Assembly: GCF_014195485.1 (NCBI RefSeq)
Contig: NZ_JACIBU010000001.1
Location: forward strand, 1,054,001-1,118,000
Origin: Modestobacter versicolor
GTDB taxonomy: Bacteria > Actinomycetota > Actinomycetes > Mycobacteriales > Geodermatophilaceae
Direction: 5' to 3'
DNA length: 64,000 nucleotides
The notes beneath the pieces are model-generated. The model searched no databases. It saw only the letters and a program-made list of their open reading frames with translations, and had not been told where the DNA came from. A program made the position numbers and the translations under genes. Position 1 is the stretch's first letter, and each line of letters opens with the position of its first letter. Below, one piece after another: positions 39,703-52,814 of the stretch.

Positions 39703-39852
39703 CGTTCGAACTCCCCGTCTCGGCGACCCGCCACCGGGGTGTCGGTGGTGCCACCGCGTCTGGGCGGCCCGGTCGGGGCGCGCCTCGGGCGGAGTCTAGG
39801 CATGCCGGGCGTCGGGGACGTCTCGTGCGGGTGGCGTCGGCAGGTCGCGGGG

Positions 39853-40392
39853 TCAGGCGGCGGTCGGCGTCCGCCGGACGGCGTACCGGACGCAGACGAA
39901 CTCGCCGTTGCGGGCGCACTCGAGCACCTCCAGCTCGACCCGGCGCGGCAGCAGCGGCGCACCCGCACCGAGGGTCACCGGGGCGATCGCCACCACCACC
40001 TCGTCCAGCAGGCCGAGGTCGGCGAACTGGCCGGCCAGGTCGCCGCCGCCGACGACGTAGACGTCCTTGCCGCCGGCCGCCGCGACCATCTCCGCGTGCA
40101 CCTGCGCCACGTCCGCCGCGGTGAACCGGAGGTCCGCGCCGGGCAGCGCCGGCAGGTCGCGGTGGGTGAAGACCCAGGTCGGCCCCTCGGGCACCCAGCC
40201 AGGGTCGTGGTCGCGCACCCAGGTGTAGGTGGTGGCGCCCATCGCGACGGCGCCCACGCCGGCGATGAAGCCGTCGTAGCCCATGGCGCCGTCGGGGTCG
40301 TTGTCCCGGCTGACCAGCCAGTCCAGCGAGTGGTCGACGGTGGCGATGAAGCCGTCCAGCGACGTCCCGGTGTAGTAGACGGTGCGGCTCAC
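39853..40392 (-). CDS. Dihydrofolate reductase-family (RibD C-terminal-like) protein
   Basis: 179 residues beginning [20 protein letters not shown] (GTG 40390-40392, GTGA overlap with the AraC-type gene). Typical DHFR-like reductase elements: [28 protein letters not shown] and [40 protein letters not shown]. These small stand-alone proteins are common in actinobacteria, with unknown substrates. Operonic with the upstream regulator. Confidence 0.9.
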   Translation of the reverse strand: MSRTVYYTGTSLDGFIATVDHSLDWLVSRDNDPDGAMGYDGFIAGVGAVAMGATTYTWVRDHDPGWVPEGPTWVFTHRDLPALPGADLRFTAADVAQVHAEMVAAAGGKDVYVVGGGDLAGQFADLGLLDEVVVAIAPVTLGAGAPLLPRRVELEVLECARNGEFVCVRYAVRRTPTAA

Positions 40393-41327
40393 GAGGTCCT
40401 CCTGCTCAGCCAGTCGATCGGGTCTCCGTGGTCGACCGGCACGCCGGCCTCCCGCAGCCAGTGCCGGGCCAGCTGCCGGCGGTGCGCGCCGAAGGTGAGC
40501 ACGTGGGCGACCACGCTGCCCACCACGAACGTCTCCGGCGGGTCGCACAGCGCGTCGACCAGCCGGTCGCTCCAGGCGCCGCGCCGGGACACGTCGCGCA
40601 CGAAGGCCAGCCAGCGGGGCGCGGCCTCGTCGTGCCGGGCGATCAGCGCGGCCGGGTCGTCCGCGCCGCGCACCGGGTGGTCGGCGCCCTCGACCGAGGC
40701 CAGCCAGACCTCGACCGCCCAGACCAGGTGCTCCAGGACGGCGGCCAGCGACTCCTCGGGCCCGTCCCAGCTGAGCACCTGCAGCCCGGGCGCGCGGGGC
40801 CGCCGGTACTCGTCGGCGGGCAGGCCCTTCGCGAGGTCCAGCAGCGCGCGGGTGTCCTCCAGCGCGTGGTGCACCAGCAGCGCGGTCACCTCGTCGCCGC
40901 CCCGGTGCCCCTGCTCGCCGGTCAGCCACAGCGAGGTCGGCGGGTGGAAGTGGACGCCGTTGGGCGCCGGCAGCCAGTGCGCGTCCCGGGTGGCCGGCCC
41001 CGGCCCGGCGGGCACGGTCCCCGGCGAGCGGCCGTAGGCCCGGCTGAACGCCCGGCTGAAGCCCTCGACCGACTCGTACCCGGCCGCGAACGCCACCTCG
41101 GTCACGCTGCGGCCGCCCTGCAGCTGCCAGGCCGCGCGCTCCAGCTCCACCCGCCGGCGCAGCGCCACCGGCGACTCCCCCGCGCCGCGGGCCACCTGCC
41201 GGCTGAAGTGCCACGGTGAGGCGAAGGCGTCGCCGGCCATCTCGGTGAGCGTCCGGTTGTCCTCGTCCAGCACCGCGTCGAGCAGCTCGCGCAGCCGGTC
41301 GCGGCCGGCGGGCACGTCCTGTGTCAT
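40389..41327 (-). CDS. AraC-type HTH regulator with C-terminal DinB-like domain
   Basis: 312 residues. N-terminal AraC double helix-turn-helix ([77 protein letters not shown]). The rest (about 130-312) has [37 protein letters not shown] and [24 protein letters not shown], with His residues spaced as in DinB metal sites. Start ATG 41325-41327. A DNA-binding domain fused to a DinB-like enzyme/sensor fold; ligand unknown. Confidence 0.88.
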   Translation of the reverse strand: MTQDVPAGRDRLRELLDAVLDEDNRTLTEMAGDAFASPWHFSRQVARGAGESPVALRRRVELERAAWQLQGGRSVTEVAFAAGYESVEGFSRAFSRAYGRSPGTVPAGPGPATRDAHWLPAPNGVHFHPPTSLWLTGEQGHRGGDEVTALLVHHALEDTRALLDLAKGLPADEYRRPRAPGLQVLSWDGPEESLAAVLEHLVWAVEVWLASVEGADHPVRGADDPAALIARHDEAAPRWLAFVRDVSRRGAWSDRLVDALCDPPETFVVGSVVAHVLTFGAHRRQLARHWLREAGVPVDHGDPIDWLSRRTS

Positions 41328-41455
41328 GCGGCCAGTCTCGTGCGCCGGGCCGCGCCGGCGCCCGACCGTTCTTGCTCGGTCCGGATCGCCCCGGGCGCCC
41401 CGGTGACGCACCATGCCGGGGACCCCCCCTCGCCCGTCCTCCGGAGAGCTACCCC

Positions 41456-42091
41456 ATGCGCCTGTACGCCGACCGCCCCGACCACCGCGCGCGGCAGCTG
41501 GTCGCCGACCTGGGCCTGCTGGCCTGGGCGGTGCTGTGGGTGCTCGTCGCCCGGGTGGTGCACGGCGCGGTGCTGGTGCTCGCCGAGCCCGGCCGCGCGG
41601 TGGCCGACCTGGGCCGGTCGATCTCGGACACCATGGGCAACGCGGCAGGCGCGGCCGAGGACGTCCCGCTGGTCGGCGACGAGCTGTCCAGCCCGTTCGA
41701 CGCGCTGGGTGAGGCGGGCGGCGCGGTCACCGGGGCCGGCGAGGGCGCGACCGACGCCGTGCAGACCCTGGCGACCGTGCTGGCCGTCGTCCTGGTGGTG
41801 CTGCCGGTCGGCTGGCTGCTGCTGCGCTGGCTGCGGTGGCGGCTCGGGTGGTCGCGCGAGGCGACCGCGGCCGACCGGCTGTTGCGCTACGGCGCGGACG
41901 GTCTGCCCGACCTGGAGCTGCTGGCCGCGCGGGCCATGGCCACCGCACCGCTGCCCCAGCTGGCCCGCCTGCCGGCCGGCACCGGGGCCGGCTGGCGGGC
42001 GGGCGACCCGGCGGCGCTGCGCGCGCTGGCCGGGCTGGAGCTCAGGCGGCTGGGCCTCCGCGTGCCGCAGCCCGACGAGCGGGTGAGCTGA
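41456..42091 (+). CDS. Conserved membrane protein of unknown function
   Basis: 211 residues, start ATG 41456-41458 with CCGGAGAG upstream. One helix at about 18-45 (ADLGLLAWAVLWVLVARVVHGAVLVLA), an extracytoplasmic Gly/Ala/Asp loop, a second helix at about 100-122 (VLAVVLVVLPVGWLLL) and a 90-residue cytoplasmic C-terminus (DRLLRYGADGLPDLELLAARAMATAPLPQL, LAGLELRRLGLRVP). No known domain recognised; similar proteins appear to be widespread in actinobacteria. Confidence 0.8.
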   Translation: MRLYADRPDHRARQLVADLGLLAWAVLWVLVARVVHGAVLVLAEPGRAVADLGRSISDTMGNAAGAAEDVPLVGDELSSPFDALGEAGGAVTGAGEGATDAVQTLATVLAVVLVVLPVGWLLLRWLRWRLGWSREATAADRLLRYGADGLPDLELLAARAMATAPLPQLARLPAGTGAGWRAGDPAALRALAGLELRRLGLRVPQPDERVS

Positions 42092-42118
42092 GAGCGGTCC
42101 CGGTCGCCGGCGCTCCCG

Positions 42119-42532
42119 TCAGCTGACGGAGAACCCGCAGGCGGCGACGGCGGCGGCGCAGACGTCCTCGTCCTGCTGGCCGGTGCCGCCGCTGCCACCG
42201 AGGGCGCCGACCAGCTGGCCGTCGGAGTACACCGGGACGGCGCCGGTCTGCGGGGTGAACCGGCCGTGGGTCATCGTGGTGACCGCCGAGGCGAAGTTCG
42301 GCATCGGCTCCATCTTGGCCTTCTGCGCGGCGCTGGGTGCCCCGTAGGCCGCGGCGGTCCACGCCTTGCCCTGCGCGACGTCGGCGGAGATCCACGGGGC
42401 GCCGTCCATCCGGACCAGCGCCACGAGGTGGCCGGCGGGGTCCATGACGGCGAAGGACATCGGCACGCCGAGCGACGTGGACTCCTCGCGCGCGGCCTGG
42501 AGCAGGGACAGGGCCTGGTCGTGTGTCAGCAC
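42119..42532 (-). CDS. GlcG/HbpS-family protein (haem-degrading-like)
   Basis: 137 residues. Start taken as GTG 42530-42532 with GAAGG upstream; a version with 12 more residues is possible. Family features: ALSLLQAAREESTSLGVPMSFAVMDPAGHLVALVRMDGAPWISADVAQGKAWTAAAYG and VPVYSDGQLVGALGGSGGTGQQDEDVCAAAV. HbpS of Streptomyces binds haem and signals to a sensor kinase; no signal peptide is evident here, so this one is probably cytosolic. Role unknown. Confidence 0.88.
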   Translation of the reverse strand: MLTHDQALSLLQAAREESTSLGVPMSFAVMDPAGHLVALVRMDGAPWISADVAQGKAWTAAAYGAPSAAQKAKMEPMPNFASAVTTMTHGRFTPQTGAVPVYSDGQLVGALGGSGGTGQQDEDVCAAAVAACGFSVS

Positions 42533-42582
42533 CCGGCCACCTTCGCCCGGACGGCGTGCCGCTGGCAAACCGGGCGGCCCGC

Positions 42583-44382
42583 TCAGCCGCCGGTCGGGGC
42601 GGCCGCGGCGTCGGTCTCCGCGGCCGTCGACGTGCCGGCCGGGTCGCTGCTCGGCGCGGCACCGGTGGTCGGGGACGTCGGGGCGCTGGTGTCCGCAGGC
42701 TCCGACGGGCTGGTCGGCGTGACCGTCTCCACCGGTGCACCGTCGGTGGCCTCGGGCGCGGTGGTGTCCGTCGCCCCCGGGTCCGGGGTCTCGATGGCAC
42801 CGGAGCCCGCACCGTCCGTCGCCGCCGGGTCGGTGGTCCCGGTGCCGGTGGCTCCAGTGCCGGTGGCTCCCGTGCGGGGCGCCGGCGCGGGCTCCACGGA
42901 CGGCGCCGGCGTCACCGCCGCGGCGTCCCCGCCGGCCGTCGTCCCGGGCCCGCCGGGTGCGGAGCCGACCGCCGCGTCGAGCGGCACACCGGTCTGCCCC
43001 TGCTCCGTCGAGCCGACCTGGGTCGCGCCGGTGCCGGGCTCCTGCTCCGGCGCGGCGGCCTCACCCGCGGCGTACACGACCGTGACCACGTCGCCGGGCT
43101 GCAGGGCGGCGCCCAGCGGGGACAGCTGCGTGACGGCGTCCGGTGCGGCGTTCCCCGCCGCCGCGGCCTGCTGCTGGACCGACAGCCCCAGCGCGGCGAG
43201 CTCGCGGGCGACCTCGTCGACCGGCCGGCCGACGTAGTCCGCGCCGTCCAGCACGATCGCCGCGTCCTGCCCGACCTCGTCCGCCTGCGCCGCGTCGGTC
43301 GGCGGGTCCGCTCCGCCACCGGGCAGGTCGACCAGCCCCACCAGGGCGACGAAGCCGGCCGCGAGCACCGCCAGCACCGCCGCCAGCAGCACCGCTCGCC
43401 GCCGGGGCCCCGAGGCCGGAGCAGGGCCGCTCGGCCGGGCACCGGTGGCCGCCGCGGGCGGGCGGGCGACCAGCGGCAGGCCCTGGGTGCTGGGCACCAC
43501 GTCGTCCAGCGGCCGGCCCGCCTGCACCCGGTCGATGGCGGCCACGAAGGCGTCGCCGTTGGGGAGCCGCTCGTCCGGGTCCTTCGCCACCGCGACGTCG
43601 ACCAGCTCGCGGACGCCGGGGGGCAGGTCCTCGGGCAGCGGGGCGGGCTCCTCGTTGACCTGCTTGAGCGCGACGGCCACCGCGTTGTCCCCGGCGAAGG
43701 CCGGCTCCCCGGTCAGGCACTCGTAGCCGACCAGGCCGAGGGAGTAGACGTCGCTGGCCGGGCTCGGCGACCCGCCCACCGCCAGCTCCGGCGACAGGTA
43801 CTGCGGGGTGCCCAGCACCTGCCCGGCCTGGGTCAGCGGCACGCTGCCGGCCGACCACGCGATGCCGAAGTCGGTGATCTTCACCTGCTCGTCCGGCCGG
43901 ACCAGGATGTTGCTGGGCTTGACGTCCCGGTGCACCAGACCGACGTGGTGGGCCTCGGCGAGCGCCTCGGCGGTCTGCCGCAGCACCGCCAGCGTGTCCT
44001 CCGGGCTGAGCGGCCCCTCCTCGCGCAGGAGGGTGGACAGCGGCTCGCCCTCCACCAGCTCCATCACCAGGTAGGCGAGGTGCTCCCCGCCGTCGTCGGC
44101 CGGGACCTCGCCGTAGTCGTAGACGGCGGCGATGTTCGGGTGGCTCAGCGCCGCGGCGTGGGTGGCCTCCGCGCGGAAGCGGGCGAGGAACGTCGGGTCC
44201 TCGCTGTACTCGCTGCGCAGCACCTTGATCGCGACCGGGCGGCCGAGCAGCGTGTCCCGGCCCCGCCAGACCTGGCCCATGCCGCCGCAGGCGATCAGCG
44301 TCTCGAGCTCGTACCGGCTGCCCAGGACCCGTTCGGCGTGCTCCCCCACCGTCCGTGGATCCCCCGACGACCCGGTGATCAC
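42583..44382 (-). CDS. Transmembrane Ser/Thr protein kinase with one PASTA domain
   Basis: 599 residues. Kinase domain at about 22-280: LIACGGMGQVWRGRD (first Gly of the loop is Ala), VAIKVLRSE (Lys), HRDVKPSNILV, ITDFGIAWS, GTPQYLSPELAVGG. Membrane helix at about 330-352 (RAVLLAAVLAVLAAGFVALVGLV), then one PASTA-like domain (GADYVGRPVDEVARELAALGLSVQQQ ... GDVVTVVYAAGE) and a long Thr/Ala/Pro-rich tail with TGATG repeats. PASTA kinases of the PknB type sense muropeptides. Downstream of a NUDIX gene and separated by a hairpin. Targets unknown; GarA is a possible one. Confidence 0.9.
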   Translation of the reverse strand: MITGSSGDPRTVGEHAERVLGSRYELETLIACGGMGQVWRGRDTLLGRPVAIKVLRSEYSEDPTFLARFRAEATHAAALSHPNIAAVYDYGEVPADDGGEHLAYLVMELVEGEPLSTLLREEGPLSPEDTLAVLRQTAEALAEAHHVGLVHRDVKPSNILVRPDEQVKITDFGIAWSAGSVPLTQAGQVLGTPQYLSPELAVGGSPSPASDVYSLGLVGYECLTGEPAFAGDNAVAVALKQVNEEPAPLPEDLPPGVRELVDVAVAKDPDERLPNGDAFVAAIDRVQAGRPLDDVVPSTQGLPLVARPPAAATGARPSGPAPASGPRRRAVLLAAVLAVLAAGFVALVGLVDLPGGGADPPTDAAQADEVGQDAAIVLDGADYVGRPVDEVARELAALGLSVQQQAAAAGNAAPDAVTQLSPLGAALQPGDVVTVVYAAGEAAAPEQEPGTGATQVGSTEQGQTGVPLDAAVGSAPGGPGTTAGGDAAAVTPAPSVEPAPAPRTGATGTGATGTGTTDPAATDGAGSGAIETPDPGATDTTAPEATDGAPVETVTPTSPSEPADTSAPTSPTTGAAPSSDPAGTSTAAETDAAAAPTGG

Positions 44383-44438
44383 ACCCCAGGAAGCGGTACG
44401 GAACTGACCGGTCTCGTAGCAGGGCCGCCGGACCGGGC

Positions 44439-44464
44439 GGCCCGCCCCGGTGCCGGGGCGGGCC
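44439..44464 (-). terminator. Hairpin downstream of the NUDIX gene
   Basis: GGCCCGCCCCGG (44439-44450) and CCGGGGCGGGCC (44453-44464) form a perfect 12-bp stem with a two-base loop, seven bases after the NUDIX stop codon and before the kinase gene. Confidence 0.7.
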
Positions 44465-44470
44465 CTCCGG

Positions 44471-45054
44471 TCAGTCCGTGTCGAGCGGGCGCAGCCGGGG
44501 TGCGGTCGCGCGGAGCTGCGCGGCGGCCAGGATGCCGATGACCGCGAGGGAGTTGCGCACCGTGCCGTCGAAGACCCACTGCACCGCGTCGCTCAGCGGC
44601 ACCCGCTCCACGGTCATGTCCAGCTCCTCGTGCTCGACCGTGAAGCCCTCGGGCCGGTCGGCCGGCTGCAGACCCTCGGCGAGGTAGAGCAGCACCCGCT
44701 CGTCGCAGAACCCCGGCGTCGGGTAGTGCGTGGTCAGCAGCGACCACCGCTCGGCGGACAGCTCCACCTCCTCGGCGAGCTCCCGGCGCGCGGTCTCCAC
44801 CGGCGGCTCGCCGTCCACGTCCCGCAGCCCGGCCGGCAGCTCCCACAGGTGCTCGCCGACCGGGTGCCGGTACTGGCGCAGCATGACGACGCGGTCCTCG
44901 TCGTCGATCGCGACCACGCCCACCGCGCCGGTGTGGTGCACGACCTCGCGGACGCTCTCCCCGCCACCGGGCATGGCCACGGTGTCCTTGCGCAGCGAGA
45001 GGATGCGGCCGGTGTAGACCTCCTCGCTGGCGAGGACCTCCCAGGAGTGCGCCA

Positions 45055-45055
<1 letters not shown>
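44471..45055 (-). CDS. NUDIX hydrolase (ADP-ribose pyrophosphatase-like)
   Basis: 194 residues. Start GTG 45053-45055 overlaps the pyrG stop by one base (TAGTG). NUDIX box: GLRDVDGEPPVETARRELAEEVEL (about residues 70-93). Also LRQYRHPVGEHLWELPAG, as in ADP-ribose pyrophosphatases, and a TPGFCDERVLLYLAEGL loop. Matches Rv1700 in position. Hydrolyses ADP-ribose or similar nucleoside diphosphate sugars. Confidence 0.92.
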
Positions 45056-49167
<4,112 letters not shown>

Positions 49168-49171
<4 letters not shown>

Positions 49172-50325
49172 CGCCGCGGTCCGAGCAGCTCTCGGTAGAG
49201 CTCGACCAGCTGCTGCGCGGTCGCCGCCTCGTCCGGCCAGGTGGCCGCCTGCCGGGGGCCGGCGGCGCACAGCCGGGCGGTGCGGACCGGGTCGCTGAGC
49301 ACCAGCGTCACCGCCTCGGCCAGCGCCTCGGCGTCGCCGGCGGGCACCAGGTCCGCGGCGTCGCCGACGAGCTCGGGGATGCCGCCGACGGCGGTGGCCA
49401 CCAGCGGCGTCCCGGCCCGCAGCGCCTCCTGGGCGGTGAGCGAGCGGGCCTCCCACACCGAGGGCAGCACGCACACGTCGGCCGCGCCGAGCAGGTCGGC
49501 GACGTCGGTGCGCCGCCCCAGCAGGGTCACCGGCAGCCGCTCGGCCGCGATCCGGGCGGCGAGCTCCTCGTGCAGCGGCCCGTCGCCGGCGATCGCGACC
49601 AGCGGCGCCGGCCGCAGCCGGGGGTCGGCGACCCAGCGGGCGACGGCGTCGAGCAGGACGTCGTAGCCCTTCTGCGGGTGCAGCCGGCCGACCGCGACCA
49701 CCAGCGGGCGCTGGTCGTCGTCCAGGCCGAGATCCCGGCGGACCACCGGCCGGGGGCGCTGGGCGGGTGGCAGCGGCGGCGCGGCGACCGGGGCGACCCG
49801 CACGTCGCGGGCGCCCAGCCGGCGGGCGTTCTCGGCCAGGTCGCCCGAGGCGGCCAGGACGACGTCGGCGCCGCGGATGGTGGCGAGCTCGGCGGTCTGC
49901 AGCACCTGCCGCTTCAACCCGCCGCCACCGGGCAGCGCGTTGTGCAGGGTGAGCACCAGCGGCCGGCTGCGCTCCCCCGCGAGCCGGCGCGCCGCGGCGG
50001 CGACCAGGCCGGCGCGCAGGCCGTGGGCGTGCACCAGGTCGGCGCCGGTGGTGGCCCGGCGCAGCGCCAGCACGGCGCGCAGGTCGGCCACCGGGGCGAG
50101 GCCGGCGGAGATGCCGACCTCCCGGAAGTCGGCGCCGGTGGCGGTGAACGCGAACAGCTCCTCGGTGGCCCGCGGGCCGCAGACCCGGACCGAGGCGCCG
50201 GCCCGGCCGAGCGGGGCGAGCAGCGAGCGCAGGTGCGTGCCGACACCGCCGGTGCTGGTGGCCAGCACCTCGGCGACCCGGCGGTCGGCGAGGGGACGGC
50301 CGGGGGGCGACACCCGCTCAGACAC
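49168..50325 (-). CDS. GT4-family glycosyltransferase
   Basis: 385 residues, start GTG 50323-50325 with AGGAGG upstream, eight-base overlap with the MurJ-like gene. GT-B fold: STGGVGTHLRSLLAPL, VHAHGLRAGLVAAA, LTLHNALPG, VVAVGRLHPQKGYDVLLDAVA, IAGDGPL and the EX7E donor motif PSVWEARSLTAQEALRAGTPLVAT, GGIPELVGDAADLVPAGD. Cytosolic, retaining transferase using a nucleotide sugar; donor and acceptor unknown. Confidence 0.92.
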
Positions 50326-51952
50326 CCGCCACCTCCTGCTCACCCGATCGACGGAGCCCGGAGACGGCGGCCAGCAGCGGCCCCCGGGAGGTCACCATCA
50401 TGACCGCCGCAGCGACGAGCAGCACGACTCCACCGGCTCCCACGCCGATGCCGATGGCGGCGGGCACCCCGCCGTCGGGCACCGGGTCGGCGCCCAGCGC
50501 CCGGGCGGTCAGCAGCCCGGCCGCACCGGCCAGGACACCGGCGAGCACCGCCGGCAGCCCGGTCCGGGCCACCCCGGACAGCGCCGCGGCCCCGGCCACC
50601 CGGGCGACGACGACCAGCAGGGCGACCCCGGCGACGGTGACGCCCACGCTGTGCCCGGCGGCCAGCGCCAGCGCCCGGTCGTCGTCGGGCAGCACCGCGG
50701 CCAGCACGACGTCGGCGGCGACCGCGACCAGCCAGCCACCGGCCACGCACGCCGTGGGCGCCTGCCACAGCCCGCGCGCGTAGAGCGCCCGGGACAGCAG
50801 CGCGACCAGCCCGTAGCCGACCAGCCCGGGGGCGAAGGCCGCGATCGTCGGCTGCAGCGCGGCGGCCGCGTCGGCGTCGTCCGGGGAGGCCAGGAAGACC
50901 CGGGCCATCGGCCCGGAGACGGCGACCAGCCCGGCGGCGGCGAGCGCGCCGGTGACCACGGTGAGGACGGCGGCCGGCGCGAGCGTGGCCGCGTACCCGG
51001 GATCGTCGCGCTCGGCGGACCGCTCGCTGAGGCCCGGGTAGACCGAGGTGGCCAGCGGCACGGCGAGCGCGGCCCAGGGCAGCAGGAAGACGGTCATGCC
51101 GGCGAAGTAGACGACCTGGGTGCCGTCGGGGGCGTCGGCGTTGGCCAGCCGGATGGCGACGATCGCGACCAGCTGCTGACCGGCCAGGGTGAGCACCCCG
51201 GCCAGCGCCAGCCGGCGGGCCCGCGGCGCGACGCCGACCGGGAAGCGCAGCGTCGGGCGCAGGCCGAGCCGGAGCCCGCGCAGCGGCAGCAGCAGCGCGG
51301 CGGCCAGCGCGACCACGCCGAGCGTCGTCCCCACGCCCAGCACGAGCTCCGCGGAGGTGGTCAGCCCCTCGACGTCCCGGCTGCCGCCGCTGCCGGCGAA
51401 CAGCAGGTAGGCGCCGGCGACCACGATCGACGACAGCAGCGGCGCGAGCGCCGGCGCGGCGAACCGGCGGTGCGCCTGCAGCACGCCGGTGAGCACGACG
51501 GCGATGCCGTAGAGCACGACCTGGGGGGCGAAGACGACCAGGAAACGGGCGGCGACGTCGACCTTCGCCGGGTCGCCCGCGTCACCGCCGAGCAGCGCGG
51601 TCGCGATCGGCCGGGCCAGCAGCGCCAGCAGCACGGCGAGCGGCACCAGCACCAGCAGGGTCCAGCCGAGCAGCGCCGAGGCGGTGCGGCGCACCTGGTC
51701 GCGGTCGCCGGCCGCGATCCCGCCGGCCAGCATCGGCACGACCAGGCTGGCCAGCGCCCCGCCGGCGACCACCTCGAACACGATGTTGGGCACGTTGTTG
51801 GCGGCCTGGTAGGTGTCGCCGGTGCTGCCGGCGCCCACCGCGTTGGTGAGCACGACGGTGCGGCCGAACCCGGCGAGCCGGGACAGCAGGGTGAGCGCCG
51901 CGATCAGCAGCGCGGCCCCGGCCGCCCCCTGGGCGAGGCGCCGGCCGGTCAC
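50318..51952 (-). CDS. MurJ/MviN-like lipid flippase paralogue
   Basis: 544 residues, about 14 hydrophobic helices. Family features: LTLLSRLAGFGRTVVLTNAVGAGSTGDTYQAANNVPNIVFEVVAGGALASLVVPML at the N-terminus, RFLVVFAPQVVLYGIAVVLTGVLQAHRRFAAPALAPLLSSIVVA, and VYFAGMTVFLLPWAALAVPLATSVYPGLSE. GTG start 51950-51952. The housekeeping MurJ of actinobacteria usually sits near oriC by parAB with a kinase-like tail; this shorter one sits with glycan genes, so it is probably a paralogue. Confidence 0.87.
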   Translation of the reverse strand: MTGRRLAQGAAGAALLIAALTLLSRLAGFGRTVVLTNAVGAGSTGDTYQAANNVPNIVFEVVAGGALASLVVPMLAGGIAAGDRDQVRRTASALLGWTLLVLVPLAVLLALLARPIATALLGGDAGDPAKVDVAARFLVVFAPQVVLYGIAVVLTGVLQAHRRFAAPALAPLLSSIVVAGAYLLFAGSGGSRDVEGLTTSAELVLGVGTTLGVVALAAALLLPLRGLRLGLRPTLRFPVGVAPRARRLALAGVLTLAGQQLVAIVAIRLANADAPDGTQVVYFAGMTVFLLPWAALAVPLATSVYPGLSERSAERDDPGYAATLAPAAVLTVVTGALAAAGLVAVSGPMARVFLASPDDADAAAALQPTIAAFAPGLVGYGLVALLSRALYARGLWQAPTACVAGGWLVAVAADVVLAAVLPDDDRALALAAGHSVGVTVAGVALLVVVARVAGAAALSGVARTGLPAVLAGVLAGAAGLLTARALGADPVPDGGVPAAIGIGVGAGGVVLLVAAAVMMVTSRGPLLAAVSGLRRSGEQEVAGV

Positions 51953-51977
51953 CGCCGTCCGCCGCGGCTGACGGCGC

Positions 51978-52814
51978 TCACGCCGGGCGGCGGCCGAGCC
52001 GGTCGAGCTCGCGCAGGCCGGGGGTCGACTCGATGACCGAGGTGAAGCTGACCTTCTCGCTGGCCAGGGTGAGCGCGGTGACGACGCCGAGCAGCCCGGC
52101 CCGGGTGCCGCGGCCGGGCAGCGCGGCCAGCCGCAGGCCCAGCAGCGCACCGACCGCGTTGGCGCCGCAGTCGCCGAGCATCACCCGCTCGCGGAGATCG
52201 GCGGGGAGCACCCCGAGGGTGGCACCGAGCGGCCCGGCGACCAGCCCGCCGGCCGGCCCGCCCAGGGTCGCGCCGGCCAGCAGCGCGGCGGCCTTGCCGG
52301 CCCGCCCGGGCCGCAGGTCGAGCAGGTTGACCAGGTTCGCGGTCCCGGCGACCAGCCCGGTGGTGAGCACGCCGTCGGCGAGCGCGGCGGCGCCGCTCCC
52401 CCGGCGGGTCAGCACGGCGGCGACCGCGGCGGCCGCGCCGATGCCGGCCACCTTGACCGCCCCGGCGGAGACCCGGCCCTGCCGGAGCGCCGCCAGGTGG
52501 CCGGCCAGCCCCTTGTCCCGGGCCTGCTCGGGCCGGGCGCCGGCGAGGTCGTCGTAGCCGCCGACGACCCCGGCGACCGTGCCGACGACGAGCGCGGCGG
52601 CCCGCTGACCGGCCGGGGCGCCGGCCGCCGCGGTGGCGGTGGCGGCCGCGGCGAGCACCGGGCCGCCGAGCAGGGTCACCGGCCGGCCGGCGTAGTTCGT
52701 GCGGCGCCACGGGGCGCCGGCGTCCCGGGCGGTGAGCGCCGCGGCGCCGGCCAGCCCCAGCCGTGCCGCGACCGCACCGGCGGCGGCCAGCCCGGCGCGG
52801 GCTGCGGGGCTCAC
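51978..52814 (-). CDS. MraY/WecA-superfamily-like membrane phosphoglycosyltransferase
   Basis: 278 residues with several membrane helices. Recognisable superfamily motifs: GVVGGYDDLAGA (DD pair), NLVNLLDLRPGRAGKAAALLAG (NxxN-D motif of MraY/WecA) and RVMLGDCGANAVGALLGL (GDxG). Shorter than MraY (about 360), apparently lacking some N-terminal helices. GTG start overlaps mctB stop as GTGA. Would transfer a sugar phosphate to polyprenyl phosphate, or be a degenerate relative; acceptor and donor unknown. Confidence 0.78.
   Translation of the reverse strand: MSPAARAGLAAAGAVAARLGLAGAAALTARDAGAPWRRTNYAGRPVTLLGGPVLAAAATATAAAGAPAGQRAAALVVGTVAGVVGGYDDLAGARPEQARDKGLAGHLAALRQGRVSAGAVKVAGIGAAAAVAAVLTRRGSGAAALADGVLTTGLVAGTANLVNLLDLRPGRAGKAAALLAGATLGGPAGGLVAGPLGATLGVLPADLRERVMLGDCGANAVGALLGLRLAALPGRGTRAGLLGVVTALTLASEKVSFTSVIESTPGLRELDRLGRRPA

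Noticed and set aside
39690-39716. GTTCGAAC palindrome at the ald start as an SOS box
   Set aside because: Lacks the four-base spacer between half sites required by the LexA consensus and overlaps the ribosome site.
42839-42869. 15-bp near-duplicate in the kinase gene
   Set aside because: In-frame coding repeat in the Thr/Ala-rich tail, typical of low-complexity regions.
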